This document shows, in pieces, positions 25,488 to 35,047 of a stretch of DNA of 64,000 nucleotides. A model generated the notes under the pieces. That model made no database searches. It saw nothing but the letters and a program-made list of their open reading frames with translations, and was not told the DNA's origin. Origin of the DNA: Cricetomys ansorgei (taxonomy: Eukaryota > Chordata > Mammalia > Rodentia > Nesomyidae); the NCBI GenBank assembly GCA_026225945.1, contig JAMJFZ010000199.1:66442501-66506500 (forward strand). The letters run 5' to 3'. How positions within the stretch are numbered: the stretch's first letter is position 1; each line of letters starts with the position of its first letter. The translations under genes were made by a program, and so were the position numbers.

Positions 25488-26079
25488 GTATATAATATCA
25501 TAGGAAGTATTAATGACAAAATATCAATTCAGGTTGATTTGGGTATATTAAGAGTCTGATGGACCTGGAGGGCAGAAACACACCAATAAAATCATAGGAC
25601 AAGGTAAGCAAAGTAGGTTGAAAAGAAGGACTCATAAATCAGCCAGGTTTTTTTTTTTGTTTGTTTTTGTTTTGACATTTAATAGCTGAATGATCTTATT
25701 TGTGTTACTCATTGTCCAAGTCTGTCCTTATCTTTTCATTTTTGTAAATGTATATTCCTTAAGAGTTTCACAACTAAATATAAAGGATAGCATACACTTT
25801 GGTTATTTGCCTCCTGCATTGCACTTTCTCACCTGTCCTATCCTCTGGCTAAAACACTTCTTTCCTACAAATTCCCTCATACTTCCATGTCTTTGTTGCT
25901 GTTTGTCTGTTTGGTGTGATTCACCAAGTTAGTGTTGTTTGCAAAAGCATAGATGCAACATTATTTACTGGCTCATGCAGCATGAAGCTGCAGCACTGGA
26001 GGAAGAGACATACCTTCTCTAGAGATCAGAAACTTCTGAGATTTCCACAAGAAGGTAAGGAGCCTAATGTGTCCTTCCT

Positions 26080-26275
26080 CTATCTGTGATGGAGACTTGG
26101 CAAGCCCCATCTCCTGCAGGTCTTGTTTAGATAAACACACTGATGCAGTGAGTTCATGAATGTAACTGCCATGCCATGTCCCGAAGTCAGCATTTTCAGC
26201 ATATGTTCTATTCCCCCCTCCATGAAAGTCCCTGAACCCTGAAGGGGGCAGTATAGATGTCTCATTTAGGAGGAC
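26080..26275 (-). mobile_element. LINE-1 (rodent Lx type) 3' UTR fragment
   Basis: The minus-strand element matches the L1 3' UTR block also seen at 32090 and 55651. The plus strand reads ctgcaggtcttgtttagata, gcagtgagttcatgaatgtaactgccatg, ccctgaaccctgaagggggcagtatagatgtctcatttagg. Confidence 0.65.
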
Positions 26276-26330
26276 TGTTAGTTCTTTAATCAGTAATGAG
26301 TGCCTTCATTCATTGTAACTCACTGTCCAA

Positions 26331-26490
26331 ATAATTATTTTCGCTTAAAGCAACCATACTGAAAAAGTCTTGACCTCAATTCTAAATTCTATCTTTAAAT
26401 TGGGTACAATAATAAATATCAAGCTTACTTTTTTTAGCAGGGAGATTAAATGAGTATATTTATAAATTTATTAAGGGGTTATGATCCTGC
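26331..26490 (+). repeat. Locally duplicated MIR-like segment, copy B
   Basis: Second copy of the 25325-25487 segment in direct orientation about 1 kb downstream. Flanks beyond the ~160 bp are not similar. Confidence 0.85.
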
Positions 26491-27254
26491 CAACTCACTG
26501 TAAATTAAAAAAACCCTAAATTGATGATCTATTCTACCTACCCTACAACACACAGCACCACAGGGTGCTTATAGAGTATCTAATTTCACCTCATGATCTA
26601 GTATCTGAGTGAGACAGTAACTGGCTGCCCCGGGTTTGACATCAAAGGACTTTTCTGACTCACATACAGTTCTTAGCTTGAGTAACCAGGAAAATTTTCA
26701 AGTATGATTACAACTAAATTCATTGTGGTTAGTATCATTATAAAATTTAAAATATATAAAATAAAGAATCAGAAGTAAAGAAATGCATATATAAACATAT
26801 ATGTGCATGTTAAATTAACATACATTAAAATCAATATAAATGGAAAACAATCTGTATGCAATTTATGTCAGTATGCAACAGTCATAAAACCACATTCAGT
26901 AGTATATGTCACCATTATTATTACTAATTACCATATAATACCTGCACCTGATCACAATAATTGCTGTTTTCCTCCTTTAGCAATCATGGCTTCTGTCTTA
27001 TATGGTGGATAAGTTCCTACAGAGTACATACTCTAGGAGAACTGATGGAAATCTTATCAAGATCCCCATGATCTGATCTCAGAATCATGTGAGTCCTTCT
27101 GTTGGCTGAATATGTCAACAAGGCTAACTGGACAAAGAGAGGAGATAAATTATGTTTGGTCTTTCAATGGAAACAAGAGCAAAGAAGTCTCAGCTTTCTT
27201 TTGCTGCTCAGAAATAGCAAAAATACAATGAAAAGCTGCAGAGACAGGGTAGTA
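26491..27254. other. No gene supported
   Basis: A strong acceptor-like site ends at 26980 (tgctgttttcctcctttag) with a gtgagt at 27089, but all three frames between them contain a stop, so it is not an internal coding exon. A noncoding or terminal exon cannot be excluded. Confidence 0.4.
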
Positions 27255-27440
27255 GTTACACTCAAATACAAAAATGCCAGAGTGGGTGGTCTAACCAACA
27301 TAAATTCATGTCTTAATAGATCTGGAAAGAAGTCTAATGTTTAAGTATCAGGCTTCACATGGTCGATCCTTTCCAGAAAAAGAGAAATCTCCCTCTTTTC
27401 TTGCAACACCAATCCCACCGAATTAAAACCACAAACACGT
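27255..27440. mobile_element. Ancient mammalian interspersed repeat, family not named
   Basis: The blocks gagtgggtggtctaaccaacataaattcatg, tctggaaagaagtctaatgtttaagtatcagg, and cttttcttgcaacaccaatcccaccgaattaaaacca match the old eutherian repeat whose fresh copies read ctgggtggcttaaacaacagaaatt ... ctggaggctggaagtccaagatcaagg. Confidence 0.55.
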
Positions 27441-30339
27441 CACCATATGTAGCCCTAGCTGTATCAGAGATACCCTTCTATATCCTATCTCTGCTTTATG
27501 ATGAGAATTTCTGTTAGGCACCCATCAATCCAGAGCAAAAAACAGGTGAGCAAAAACAAGCAGATCCACAAAACAACTACTGCATACAATCATTCCTGAA
27601 GCTGTGTCTATCACCAGAACTCTGCAATAATGAGAATCCATAAATTCCACTCTGCTTTGTATATGCCAATTTTGACCAGAGCATCTGTTGCATATTTGTA
27701 ACAAAAAAGGATCTTGATTGATAGAGCTAACCCTTTTTGTTTGCTTGTTTCCTGACAATCTGCTGACTGACAAGAATAAGCTGGAGATTTATAAGAAACA
27801 AACAGACCTCTGCCACAGAAGTGCAGACAGGAAATGACTTCAGTGATCTGCCAGGATCTGAAGACTAAAAGACTGTGAAATGACTCCTCCAACAGATCAT
27901 CTGTGGGTATCTGGGAGCTAGTTAGCAAGAAGGATATGAACTTTTAATTTACTGTAGAAAATCTTAAAGGCACAAGTCAGCACCTGTTCAACAAAAGCAA
28001 AGACAACACAATTGACTCATAATGCCTTCTGGAATGTAGCACAGATGTCACTGGACTGAAAACCTCCAGGTTGATTACAAATGCATTTATTCACAAGAGT
28101 TATTATACTCAATTTCCTCTTTTTGAAAGAAAAAGCAATAGCAAGAGAGTCAAAGCAATTTTCCCATGCATTCTGGAGTACAATACTGGCCTTGACAATA
28201 AAGATCTTGACTCCTGTTTAACATAAGCATGGTGTTTTGTGTATTTCAGGAAGCAACAGCTACTTTTATTATAACCCTCGCCTGCCTCTGATTACTCCCT
28301 TCAAAGGAAGGACAGTGTGGGTGAATCATGGCCCCACCTAGTGCTAGGCAGGAAGGAAAATAAGGGAGTGTCTTCCAGCAGCAAAGGTGACCTGAGGTTG
28401 TACAAGGTATGATGCCAAGAATAGACATCCATTAATCCCCGTCCAACGGGTCACAGGCACCTCTGTCAACCACAACATGTGGCTGTGTACCTAACGGTGT
28501 GTGCTCAGCCAGGATATTAAGGTGCAAAAAGCAATACATCTCTCCCCACTCCCCTCCTGCCCCTTCTGAATGCATTAGCTCAGCACCCTACATTGATTGC
28601 AGAGGAGAATATGATGTGTGGGAAGAATGACACAGAAAGAAATGTCAGTCTTGGAGGAGAAATGAGTACGGAGTATTTTTTTTTCATTAAGTTAAAAAAA
28701 AAGAGGTTGTTGAGCAAATCAATACTCTCAAAACTTTAATAAAATATTATTCAAATGTATATATGATAGAAATTCTTTCCTTAAAATATTTACATAATGC
28801 AACCTTTAAAAGATATTTTTTTACAAAACCCCTACTCACAATGTACGTTATTTGTTATCCCAAAATTTTTCTTTCCTTATTTCATATGCCTATGCTTATA
28901 TGAATACAAATATACACATGAATATAGGAGACATAGAATATGAAATATGATATAAATGTGAATGAAATTAATATATACATGCCTACATGCTAATAATTAT
29001 AGTTGATGTCACCTATCTATCTGTGACCTATATTGTATTGCTCTTAGAAAACTCTGACTCAAAACTTGTCCCACAAATTAGCAGTTAGATGGTTTGGGCT
29101 GTGAGCTGAATATATAGAAGTCTGAGAACTTCTGCTTATTTTAATAACAATTTGAATTTATGGAAATATTAGGGGCATTGAGATGTTTTAGGACTTGGTT
29201 TTCTGTAGATGAGCTTGTTATTTCCAGTCGTATCGGAATGATGACATCCCTAAGTCCCTAGTCTTCTCTTATCAACACTGCATGGTTGGATCCTTGCTTA
29301 GTGAGCCTCAATTTTTTGATATCCTGGCCTCATAAATGTTCACTGTCTGGAATTTGATATTGCTATTAATTCTTGATGGTTTTTCTGATTCTACAGTGGA
29401 AATACCCATGGACCTACATGGTTTGTGTAAAATACTGACATAATTAGGACATCACTGAGGTGGCAGACAATACTGAAATTTATGACAATTACTAACATCT
29501 GCTATCATTTATTGTTTCATGTATATCTTGGCTTTCAAAGCAGCAACTCAATTGCCTTAGCAAAATTCATTCTTGGAAAATACACGAGAGGATGCCAGGA
29601 ATTACTATTGATAAAAGGAGCCTAGGTCAGTATAGAGCTTCTCAGGCATTAGTATGCCTGCAAGTGACTGGGTACTATGAGAATGCCAACTCCCATTCAT
29701 TTTAGGGTTCAAGGCATGTGAGTCTGCATTGCTAATATGGTGGTTGGTGGGACAAGTGATAAACACTTTCAATAGTGACATACATCACCAGCCTCCAGCT
29801 AGTGGAGCCTTTCAGTGACCACTTGGAATCCAAGTCCTGGCTCTTGACACAACAAATTCCACACTGTCTCTGTCAACAAATTCCACACTGGAGATTGTCC
29901 AGCTTCCTTCTTTGCATGCAGTTCACACTACTATACTCTGTTGCTCTTTCCTGAAGCCTGGGAATGAATTACTGTAATTTCCCAATAAAAACACTTAGAA
30001 AACTTCCCAGAGTCTCAGTGGTCAGGATTCTTTTCTGTTTTGACTAAAACATACACATATAAGACTTTCTTAAGAGATGTTTTACAATGATAAATTCTAT
30101 TGATTCTAAAGTTATTATTTTACATCATTTCTTATTATTATTTAAAATGAAAACTGTAAATTCTAGTGCTTGTACATAATAACATGGAAAGAATTATCTA
30201 TAATCTTGCTAGTCAGGAACAATGGCTTTGTAAATTTTTTTCTTTTAGTCATTTTCTTGTATTTGTGGTTGATTTTATGCATAAATTTTATTATATCGTA
30301 CAAAAACTCTAATGTTGCTATAAAACATGACATCTGTAT
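27441..30339. other. Unique sequence, no gene seen
   Basis: No exon or clear mobile element. A 24-bp-period direct duplication of caacaaattccacactg lies at 29850-29890. The stretch 29600-30040 ends with a cccaataaaaacac signal and could be an old solo LTR, but I cannot match it to a family. Confidence 0.4.
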
Positions 30340-30545
30340 TTAAAAGATGTATTTACTTATAGTTTCTGTGTGTGTGTTTAGCATGTATGTATTGTACCAT
30401 GTGCATGCCTGGTGCCTAGGGGATCAGATCTCCTAAAACTGGAGTTTTAGACAGTTGTGAGACACTGTATGAGAGCAGGTGACAGAACCTAGGCCCCCTG
30501 CAAGAGCATCAGGCATTTTTAAATGATGAGCCATCTCTCCTGCTG
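30340..30545 (-). mobile_element. B3-type SINE
   Basis: Reverse complement of B3: tgtaccatgtgcatgcctggtgcctagg, ctaaaactggagttttagacagttgtgaga, cagaacctaggccccctgcaagagcatcaggc, atgagccatctctcctgctgc. Confidence 0.88.
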
Positions 30546-31179
30546 CAATTATCTATACTTTGAAAATGTATATGTGACCACATAAACTAATTTATCATAG
30601 ATTAATTGACTATTGACATGAGTTTTTCCCCTGAAAATTTACCATAGGCTTGTGAAATATTATATTTCAAAATAAAAGTGTGAATACCATACATGTGTTA
30701 GAATTTTATTCTGTAAATCAATGTGGTACAAATACATCGAGCAGAAAATAGTGATATACTCTCTCTATATATATTCACATATATAGCATGTATTCATATA
30801 AATTATATATGCATGTTATGTATACATATATAGCCTATGTATATGTTGCATATATTCATAGCCCATTAGTTACATATGACACAATAAATTAGAGTGGACC
30901 ATTTGTAATATTCAACGAACCATTTTTTCCATTCATTCAACTGTACATATAACTTATTCTTCTTGATATCTGATATTCATTTTGTAGCTTTTATGCCTAA
31001 ACTTATTTCTTATCATACAGAATATGCTTTAACAACAAATCTCTTACACTATGAGAACTCATAATAACAAAAGAAAAATAATTGAAATAATTATCCCTTC
31101 CAAGCCCCTAGTTTAAAAAATATCACCTCCAGATGAGTTCTCTAGTTTAGTCATACTTCACTATCTTTCTCTGCTGCCC
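30546..31179. other. No gene seen; TA-rich tract at about 30755-30860
   Basis: Irregular TATA/CATA repeats in the middle, otherwise unique. Confidence 0.5.
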
Positions 31180-31565
31180 ACGGCTTGATTAAAACACAAG
31201 AATGTAATTATCTATTAATTTGAAGTCTCAGCTGATTAAAATAGAAAGAACCTGCACAGGTCAGAGGTTATCACAGTGCATAATTAATTGTCCAACATCA
31301 TCTTAATCAACAGCTCTTCAGTTTGAGCATCCTACATTTCTTGGACAGGAAGGAGGAAGAGAGATGGGTGATTTAATCAACTATGCCTGAGTTGTCAGAA
31401 ATGGATTTGGGGAGGCGGTAGCTGCTGGTTATTAGAGCAGGAGCTGAAGTGTTTCGGTCTACATCGACAGCAACAGGCTGTGCATTATCAAGTTTGTAAG
31501 ATACAAAATGCGTTATTGAACACAAGGCTTCCTACATGAGGCCCCATGCCACTTGATTAATAGAT
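31180..31565. promoter_or_regulatory. Possible enhancer: cluster of TTGATTAA homeodomain-type motifs
   Basis: Four exact copies of TTGATTAA on either strand (31185-31192, 31303-31310, 31373-31380, 31553-31560), one CTGATTAA (31232-31239) and a TAATTAATT (31281-31289) occur in under 400 bp of repeat-free sequence. TAAT/GATTA cores are bound by homeodomain proteins. A regulatory function is inferred, since conservation cannot be tested here. Confidence 0.3.
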
Positions 31566-32089
31566 GGAAGTATCAGATCTGGAAAGGAAAGCTATGCAGA
31601 CGTGAAAGTAATCTGGTCTGTTAGGAATCACTACCACAAAAGCTATTGATTTCTTCCAGTACTAGATTTGTTGTGATGTAAGCAATGTGTGCTAAAATAT
31701 AGGACTTTTCTCTTCCCCAAACAATCACAACAATGTGACTTGTCATGCTTTTATAAAGATGCAAAGGTCAAATTAAATAATAACTCATAATGTATGTGTC
31801 TGACCTTGTAGAGTCAGATACCAATGTTAGATCTTACTTAATGCTCTAAAACTTAGTATGTGCTTTACATAGTAAGTCAAAAAAAACATTGTACATTTTC
31901 ATCTTACTTGAGCAGTATAACAACATGTTAAGGTAAAGGCTAGGCTGCTCTGTTACAGAAGTAGAAACTGAGATTTGTGCTAAGAGAATCCAACTTTGAA
32001 CCTGCATCTTTAGATGAGCTTGTTTTGTTTTGACCAACAACTTCGGGGCCTGGGACCTACATTGGAGTGTGGATGATATACCTAGCAAC
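31566..32089. other. No gene seen
   Basis: Unique sequence. The minus-strand frame at 31846-32088 has no support. Confidence 0.5.
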
Positions 32090-32545
32090 AGTCTATTGCC
32101 TGAAACTGATTTTCTTTTTGATCAAGTATTAGTTGTAAATTGTTTTTGGTTAGGAGTGGGATTCTGTATTCACTTATTTCTCTCAGTGATGTGAGTCCAC
32201 CTAGCAGATCTTGTGCATTGCAAATGCAGTCTTTGAGTCCACATATGTATTAGTCCTGTTGCGTCTGGAGGACACTGTTCTCTTGGAGTCGTCCATCACC
32301 TCTGACTCTTAAAATTTTTCTTCATCAATCTCTGAGTCTTTGGGGAGGTCTTTGATGAAGACATTCCATTTAGGACTAAGTGTTCTGAAGACTCTCACTC
32401 CACACATTGTCTAGATGCTGACTTTTGTGTTAATTCCCATTTGCCCGAAGAATCAGCTACGCTAAAGAGGATCCAGAGAGGCATAGGTCTATGGGCATAA
32501 TGGTGTGTCACTGGTAGTCCTTTAATTGCTATGTTCCTTTGTGTG
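32090..32545 (-). mobile_element. LINE-1 (rodent Lx type) 3' UTR fragment
   Basis: The plus strand carries the complement of the L1 3' UTR: aaattgtttttggttaggagtgggattctgtatt, agtcctgttgcgtctggaggacactgttctcttggagtcgtcc, cctctgactctt, tttgatgaagacattccatttaggacta, gtctatgggcataatgg. 5'-truncated, no coding sequence. Confidence 0.85.
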
Positions 32546-32780
32546 TCTTTCTAAGCATGGATCATTTGCAGCTAAATTCCTGTAACTCATTTGTAGAATT
32601 TAAATATTTTAGAGCTAAGATCAATACCTAGGCTCATAAATGGACAAGTACAGAATTTGTTAGGTAAAGGAGAAAAAAACGGAAAGTATGAGAGTAGAGA
32701 AATGAATGAAAAAGTACATGGACAACAAATAGACAAATAAATATCAGAAGGAGTTCAGGCCTACAAAAAGAGTATGTGGA

Positions 32781-33005
32781 ATGTGGAGAGATGACTCAGT
32801 GGTTTGGAAACTTTTCTATTCTTGCATAGGACTCCAGTTCACTTCCTAGCACACATGTAAAACAGGTGACAATCACCTGTAACTCCAGTTCCAGGGGATC
32901 TGATGTCACCTTTTACCTTCCTAAAGCACTCCAACACACATGACATTCACTGAAATAGATATACACACGTATACATAAATAAAAAATAAAAACAAATATT
33001 TTTTA
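32781..33005 (+). mobile_element. B3-type SINE
   Basis: Begins atgtggagagatgactcagtgg (Pol III A-box region), continues cctgtaactccagttccaggggatctgatg, and ends in an A-rich tail aataaaaaataaaaac. It lies head-to-tail with the next B3. Confidence 0.88.
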
Positions 33006-33010
33006 AAGAC

Positions 33011-33272
33011 ATGGGTCTGGAAAGATAGCACAGTTTTTAAGAACATGCACTGTTCTTGCAGAGGATCAAAGGGTTTTTTTGTTTGTCTTGCTTTTTTTTG
33101 TTTGTTTGTTTTTCCAGAATCCTGATCAAATGGCTCAGAATTGACTCTTATTACAGATGTATGAAAATGCAATGTCTCTGGCATCCTCAGGCCCCTGCAC
33201 TCATGTATTTTACCCCTTCCTAACACACACACACATACAATTTTAAACAAAATAAATATTAAAAATAATGCA
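33011..33272 (+). mobile_element. B3-type SINE interrupted by a T-rich tract
   Basis: Starts catgggtctggaaagatagcacag and reaches ctcttgcag-like ttcttgcagaggatc. It is then interrupted at about 33072-33114 by ggttttttt and tttgtttgtttgtttttcc runs, and resumes with ggcatcctcaggcccctgcactcatg and an aataaatattaaaa tail. The T tract looks like the tail of a decayed minus-strand insertion. The 109-codon minus-strand frame at 32921-33250 is an artefact of the two SINEs. Confidence 0.75.
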
Positions 33273-33275
33273 CTG

Positions 33276-33965
33276 TGCTAGCTAGTCTTATGTTGACTTG
33301 AAAGGAATCATGTAGTAGTATGCTGCTGTGGCAGCCCACCCAAGAAGGACAAGGAAGTGTAATCATATATGCAAACTCTGCCAGACCTCAGCAGAGAGAA
33401 CCACCATCATGGTCAAAGCCATACTCAACAGTGGAAACCCAAGTGTCTGAGCTCAAGTGTTTTATTCAGTCAGAACTCCTCAGGTGCAGATCGTAAGTAG
33501 ACAAACAACTCCCACAGAAATCTAACACCCTCAGACAATACAAAATGCCAAGGTATACTATGCATCCCTTTTTTCAACACAAAAACAATTCTTTTAAATG
33601 CAACTTAGAATGAGCTTCTACAATAGAATCTCAATTGAGAAAATACCTCCACAAGATCCATCTGTAAGGCATTTTCTTAATTAGTGATTTATAGAAGAGG
33701 ACCCAACCCATTGTGGGTGGTTCCATCCCTGGGCTGGATTCTTGGGTTCTATAAGAAAGCAGACTGAGCAAGCCACAAGGAGCAACTCAGTAAGCAGCAT
33801 CTTCCACAGTCCTTATATCAGCTCCTGCCTCTAGGTTCCTGCCCTGCTGTCCTGGCTTCCTTCAGAGGTGGATTACAGTGTGGAAGTATAAGCTAAATAA
33901 ACCCTTTCCTCCCCAATTTCTTTTGGTCATGGTGTCTTGTTACAGCAATAAAAACCCTAACTAAG
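33276..33965 (+). mobile_element. Rodent interspersed repeat split by a nested insertion
   Basis: The left end (gtgctagctagtcttatgttgacttga, 33276-33306) and the remainder from about 33602 belong to one very common murid repeat. The remainder includes atctcaattgagaaaatacctcc, cattttcttaattagtgattta, cccattgtgggtggttccatccctgggctgg, ctataagaaagcagactgagcaagcc, tcagctcctgcctctaggttcctgccc, aataaaccctttcctcccc, aaccctaactaagac. The interval 33312-33601 is foreign to it. Database name not assigned. Confidence 0.85.
33312..33601 (+). mobile_element. Unnamed ~300-bp dispersed repeat, copy 2 (nested)
   Basis: Co-linear with 21345-21660 in the same orientation: acctcagcagagagaaccaccatcatgg, ctcaagtgttttattcagtcagaactcctca, caactcccacagaaatctaacaccctcagacaatacaaaatgccaa, acaattcttttaaatgc. 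Because it interrupts the host repeat at 33276-33965, it is the younger of the two. Exact ends and target-site duplication are not clear by eye. Confidence 0.75.
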
Positions 33966-34550
33966 ACTTGCACTAAAGGGGTTTGTGTAACAAGAACAAG
34001 AATGGAAGAATGTGGGGGGAAAAAGTGGGAGAATATCCAAAAACTACGGGGAACATTTCCCTGTCTTTCTAAAACAAATCTGAGTTTTGAATAAAAACTA
34101 ATCACCTCATTGCTCCTAATAGAAAAATTCTTTCATAAGTATGAAAAGCATTTTCTAATATAACACTATAAAGTTAACTGTCACTGTAAATGTAGTTCGA
34201 CAAAAGCTAATATGATTTACAGTATTTTCTTCCCTCTTTTGATAAAATTCTTTGAATCCACATTGACTTTGATGCTCTTCTATTTGTTATGGTTTTGCCT
34301 GTTAAAGAAGACAGAATCAATGGTCTTGGATAAAAAGTCATAGAATTTGTCCAATGTTACTCTTTTGTTGGCAACTTTAATTCCTCATTCCTGGAGCAAT
34401 GCTGGACTACCTACAGTACTGCATGCCTATAGAACTCAGCTAATGCCTTTTCTAGGAAATTCTTATTCAGGTGACTCTGTCCTCCATCCCACAGTAGAAC
34501 TCAATGGCTATGAAAGATAGAGAATTCTTTTTTATGTTGTTTGATTTCAG

Positions 34551-34679
34551 CACTAGGCACCAGGAAGGATCTGTATGATGCTGGATTCTTTGAACTTGTG
34601 GAAATAAATGTGAGTGGAGAAATTGGTATTCACCAAGACTTCTCCAATGGCATAGTCATCTTCAACAGACTTGGAGAAG
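34551..34679 (+). CDS. Candidate internal protein-coding exon (129 bp, phase 1-1), product unknown
   Basis: Upstream is a pyrimidine-rich acceptor (ttttttatgttgtttgatttcag ending at 34550). Downstream is GAAG followed by gtgagg at 34680. Length is a multiple of three. Only one of three frames is open across it; the others stop at once or within 30 bp. The frame starts with two bases completing a split codon and ends with one base, so the exon is symmetric. The peptide (LGTRKDLYDAGFF, then ELVEINVSGEIGIHQ, then DFSNGIVIFNRLGE) has balanced, protein-like composition with beta-strand-like alternation and a possible N-glycosylation site (NVS). I do not recognise the family. A second donor, AAAT followed by gtgagt at 34610, lies inside it and would shorten the exon to 59 bp. 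An ID-like SINE starts 42 bp after the main donor. It is the best coding candidate in the window, but still a single exon without conservation evidence. Confidence 0.42.
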
Positions 34680-34720
34680 GTGAGGATAAATCTGAAAGGT
34701 GGCTACTAGTGAGCACAGCT

Positions 34721-34804
34721 ATGGGTCTAGCTCAGTGATAGAAGACTTGTCTAGCATGTGCAAGGCCCTAGGTCAAACATTATCATAAGAAAAATAAAAT
34801 AAAG
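34721..34804 (+). mobile_element. ID-like SINE, old
   Basis: atgggtctagctcagtgatagaagacttgtctagcatgtgcaaggccctaggt follows the tRNA-Ala-derived ID core (tagctcagtggtagag ... tagcatgcgcaaggccctgggttc) and ends in an A-rich tail. Confidence 0.82.
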
Positions 34805-34861
34805 GTAAAAATTTCATTCAGGTGATACTATACACTTTGACTTTACTTTTTCAAATTCGTG

Positions 34862-35047
34862 GTAGTTTTTTATTGTTTTCTTTGTTTTTGTTTGTTTGGG
34901 TTTTGCCAAGAAAGAATTTCTGTGTTGTAACTCTGGATGTCCTGGAACTCCCTCTGTAGACTAGGCTGGCTTTGAACTCACAGAGATCTGCCTGCCTCTG
35001 CCTCCCAAATGCTGGGATTAAAGACATGTGCACCACCATCACCTGGC
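34862..35047 (-). mobile_element. B1 SINE
   Basis: Well-preserved reverse complement of B1: T-rich tail (34862-34905), ctggatgtcctggaactccctctgtagactaggctggctttgaactcacagagatctgcctgcctctgcctcccaaatgctgggattaaagac in broken blocks, ending gtgcaccaccatcacctggc. It is the best-conserved B1 in the window. Confidence 0.95.

Noticed and set aside
29600..30040. Possible solo LTR with an AATAAA signal
   Set aside because: No family match, no clear TG...CA ends and no target duplication visible. Left as unassigned.
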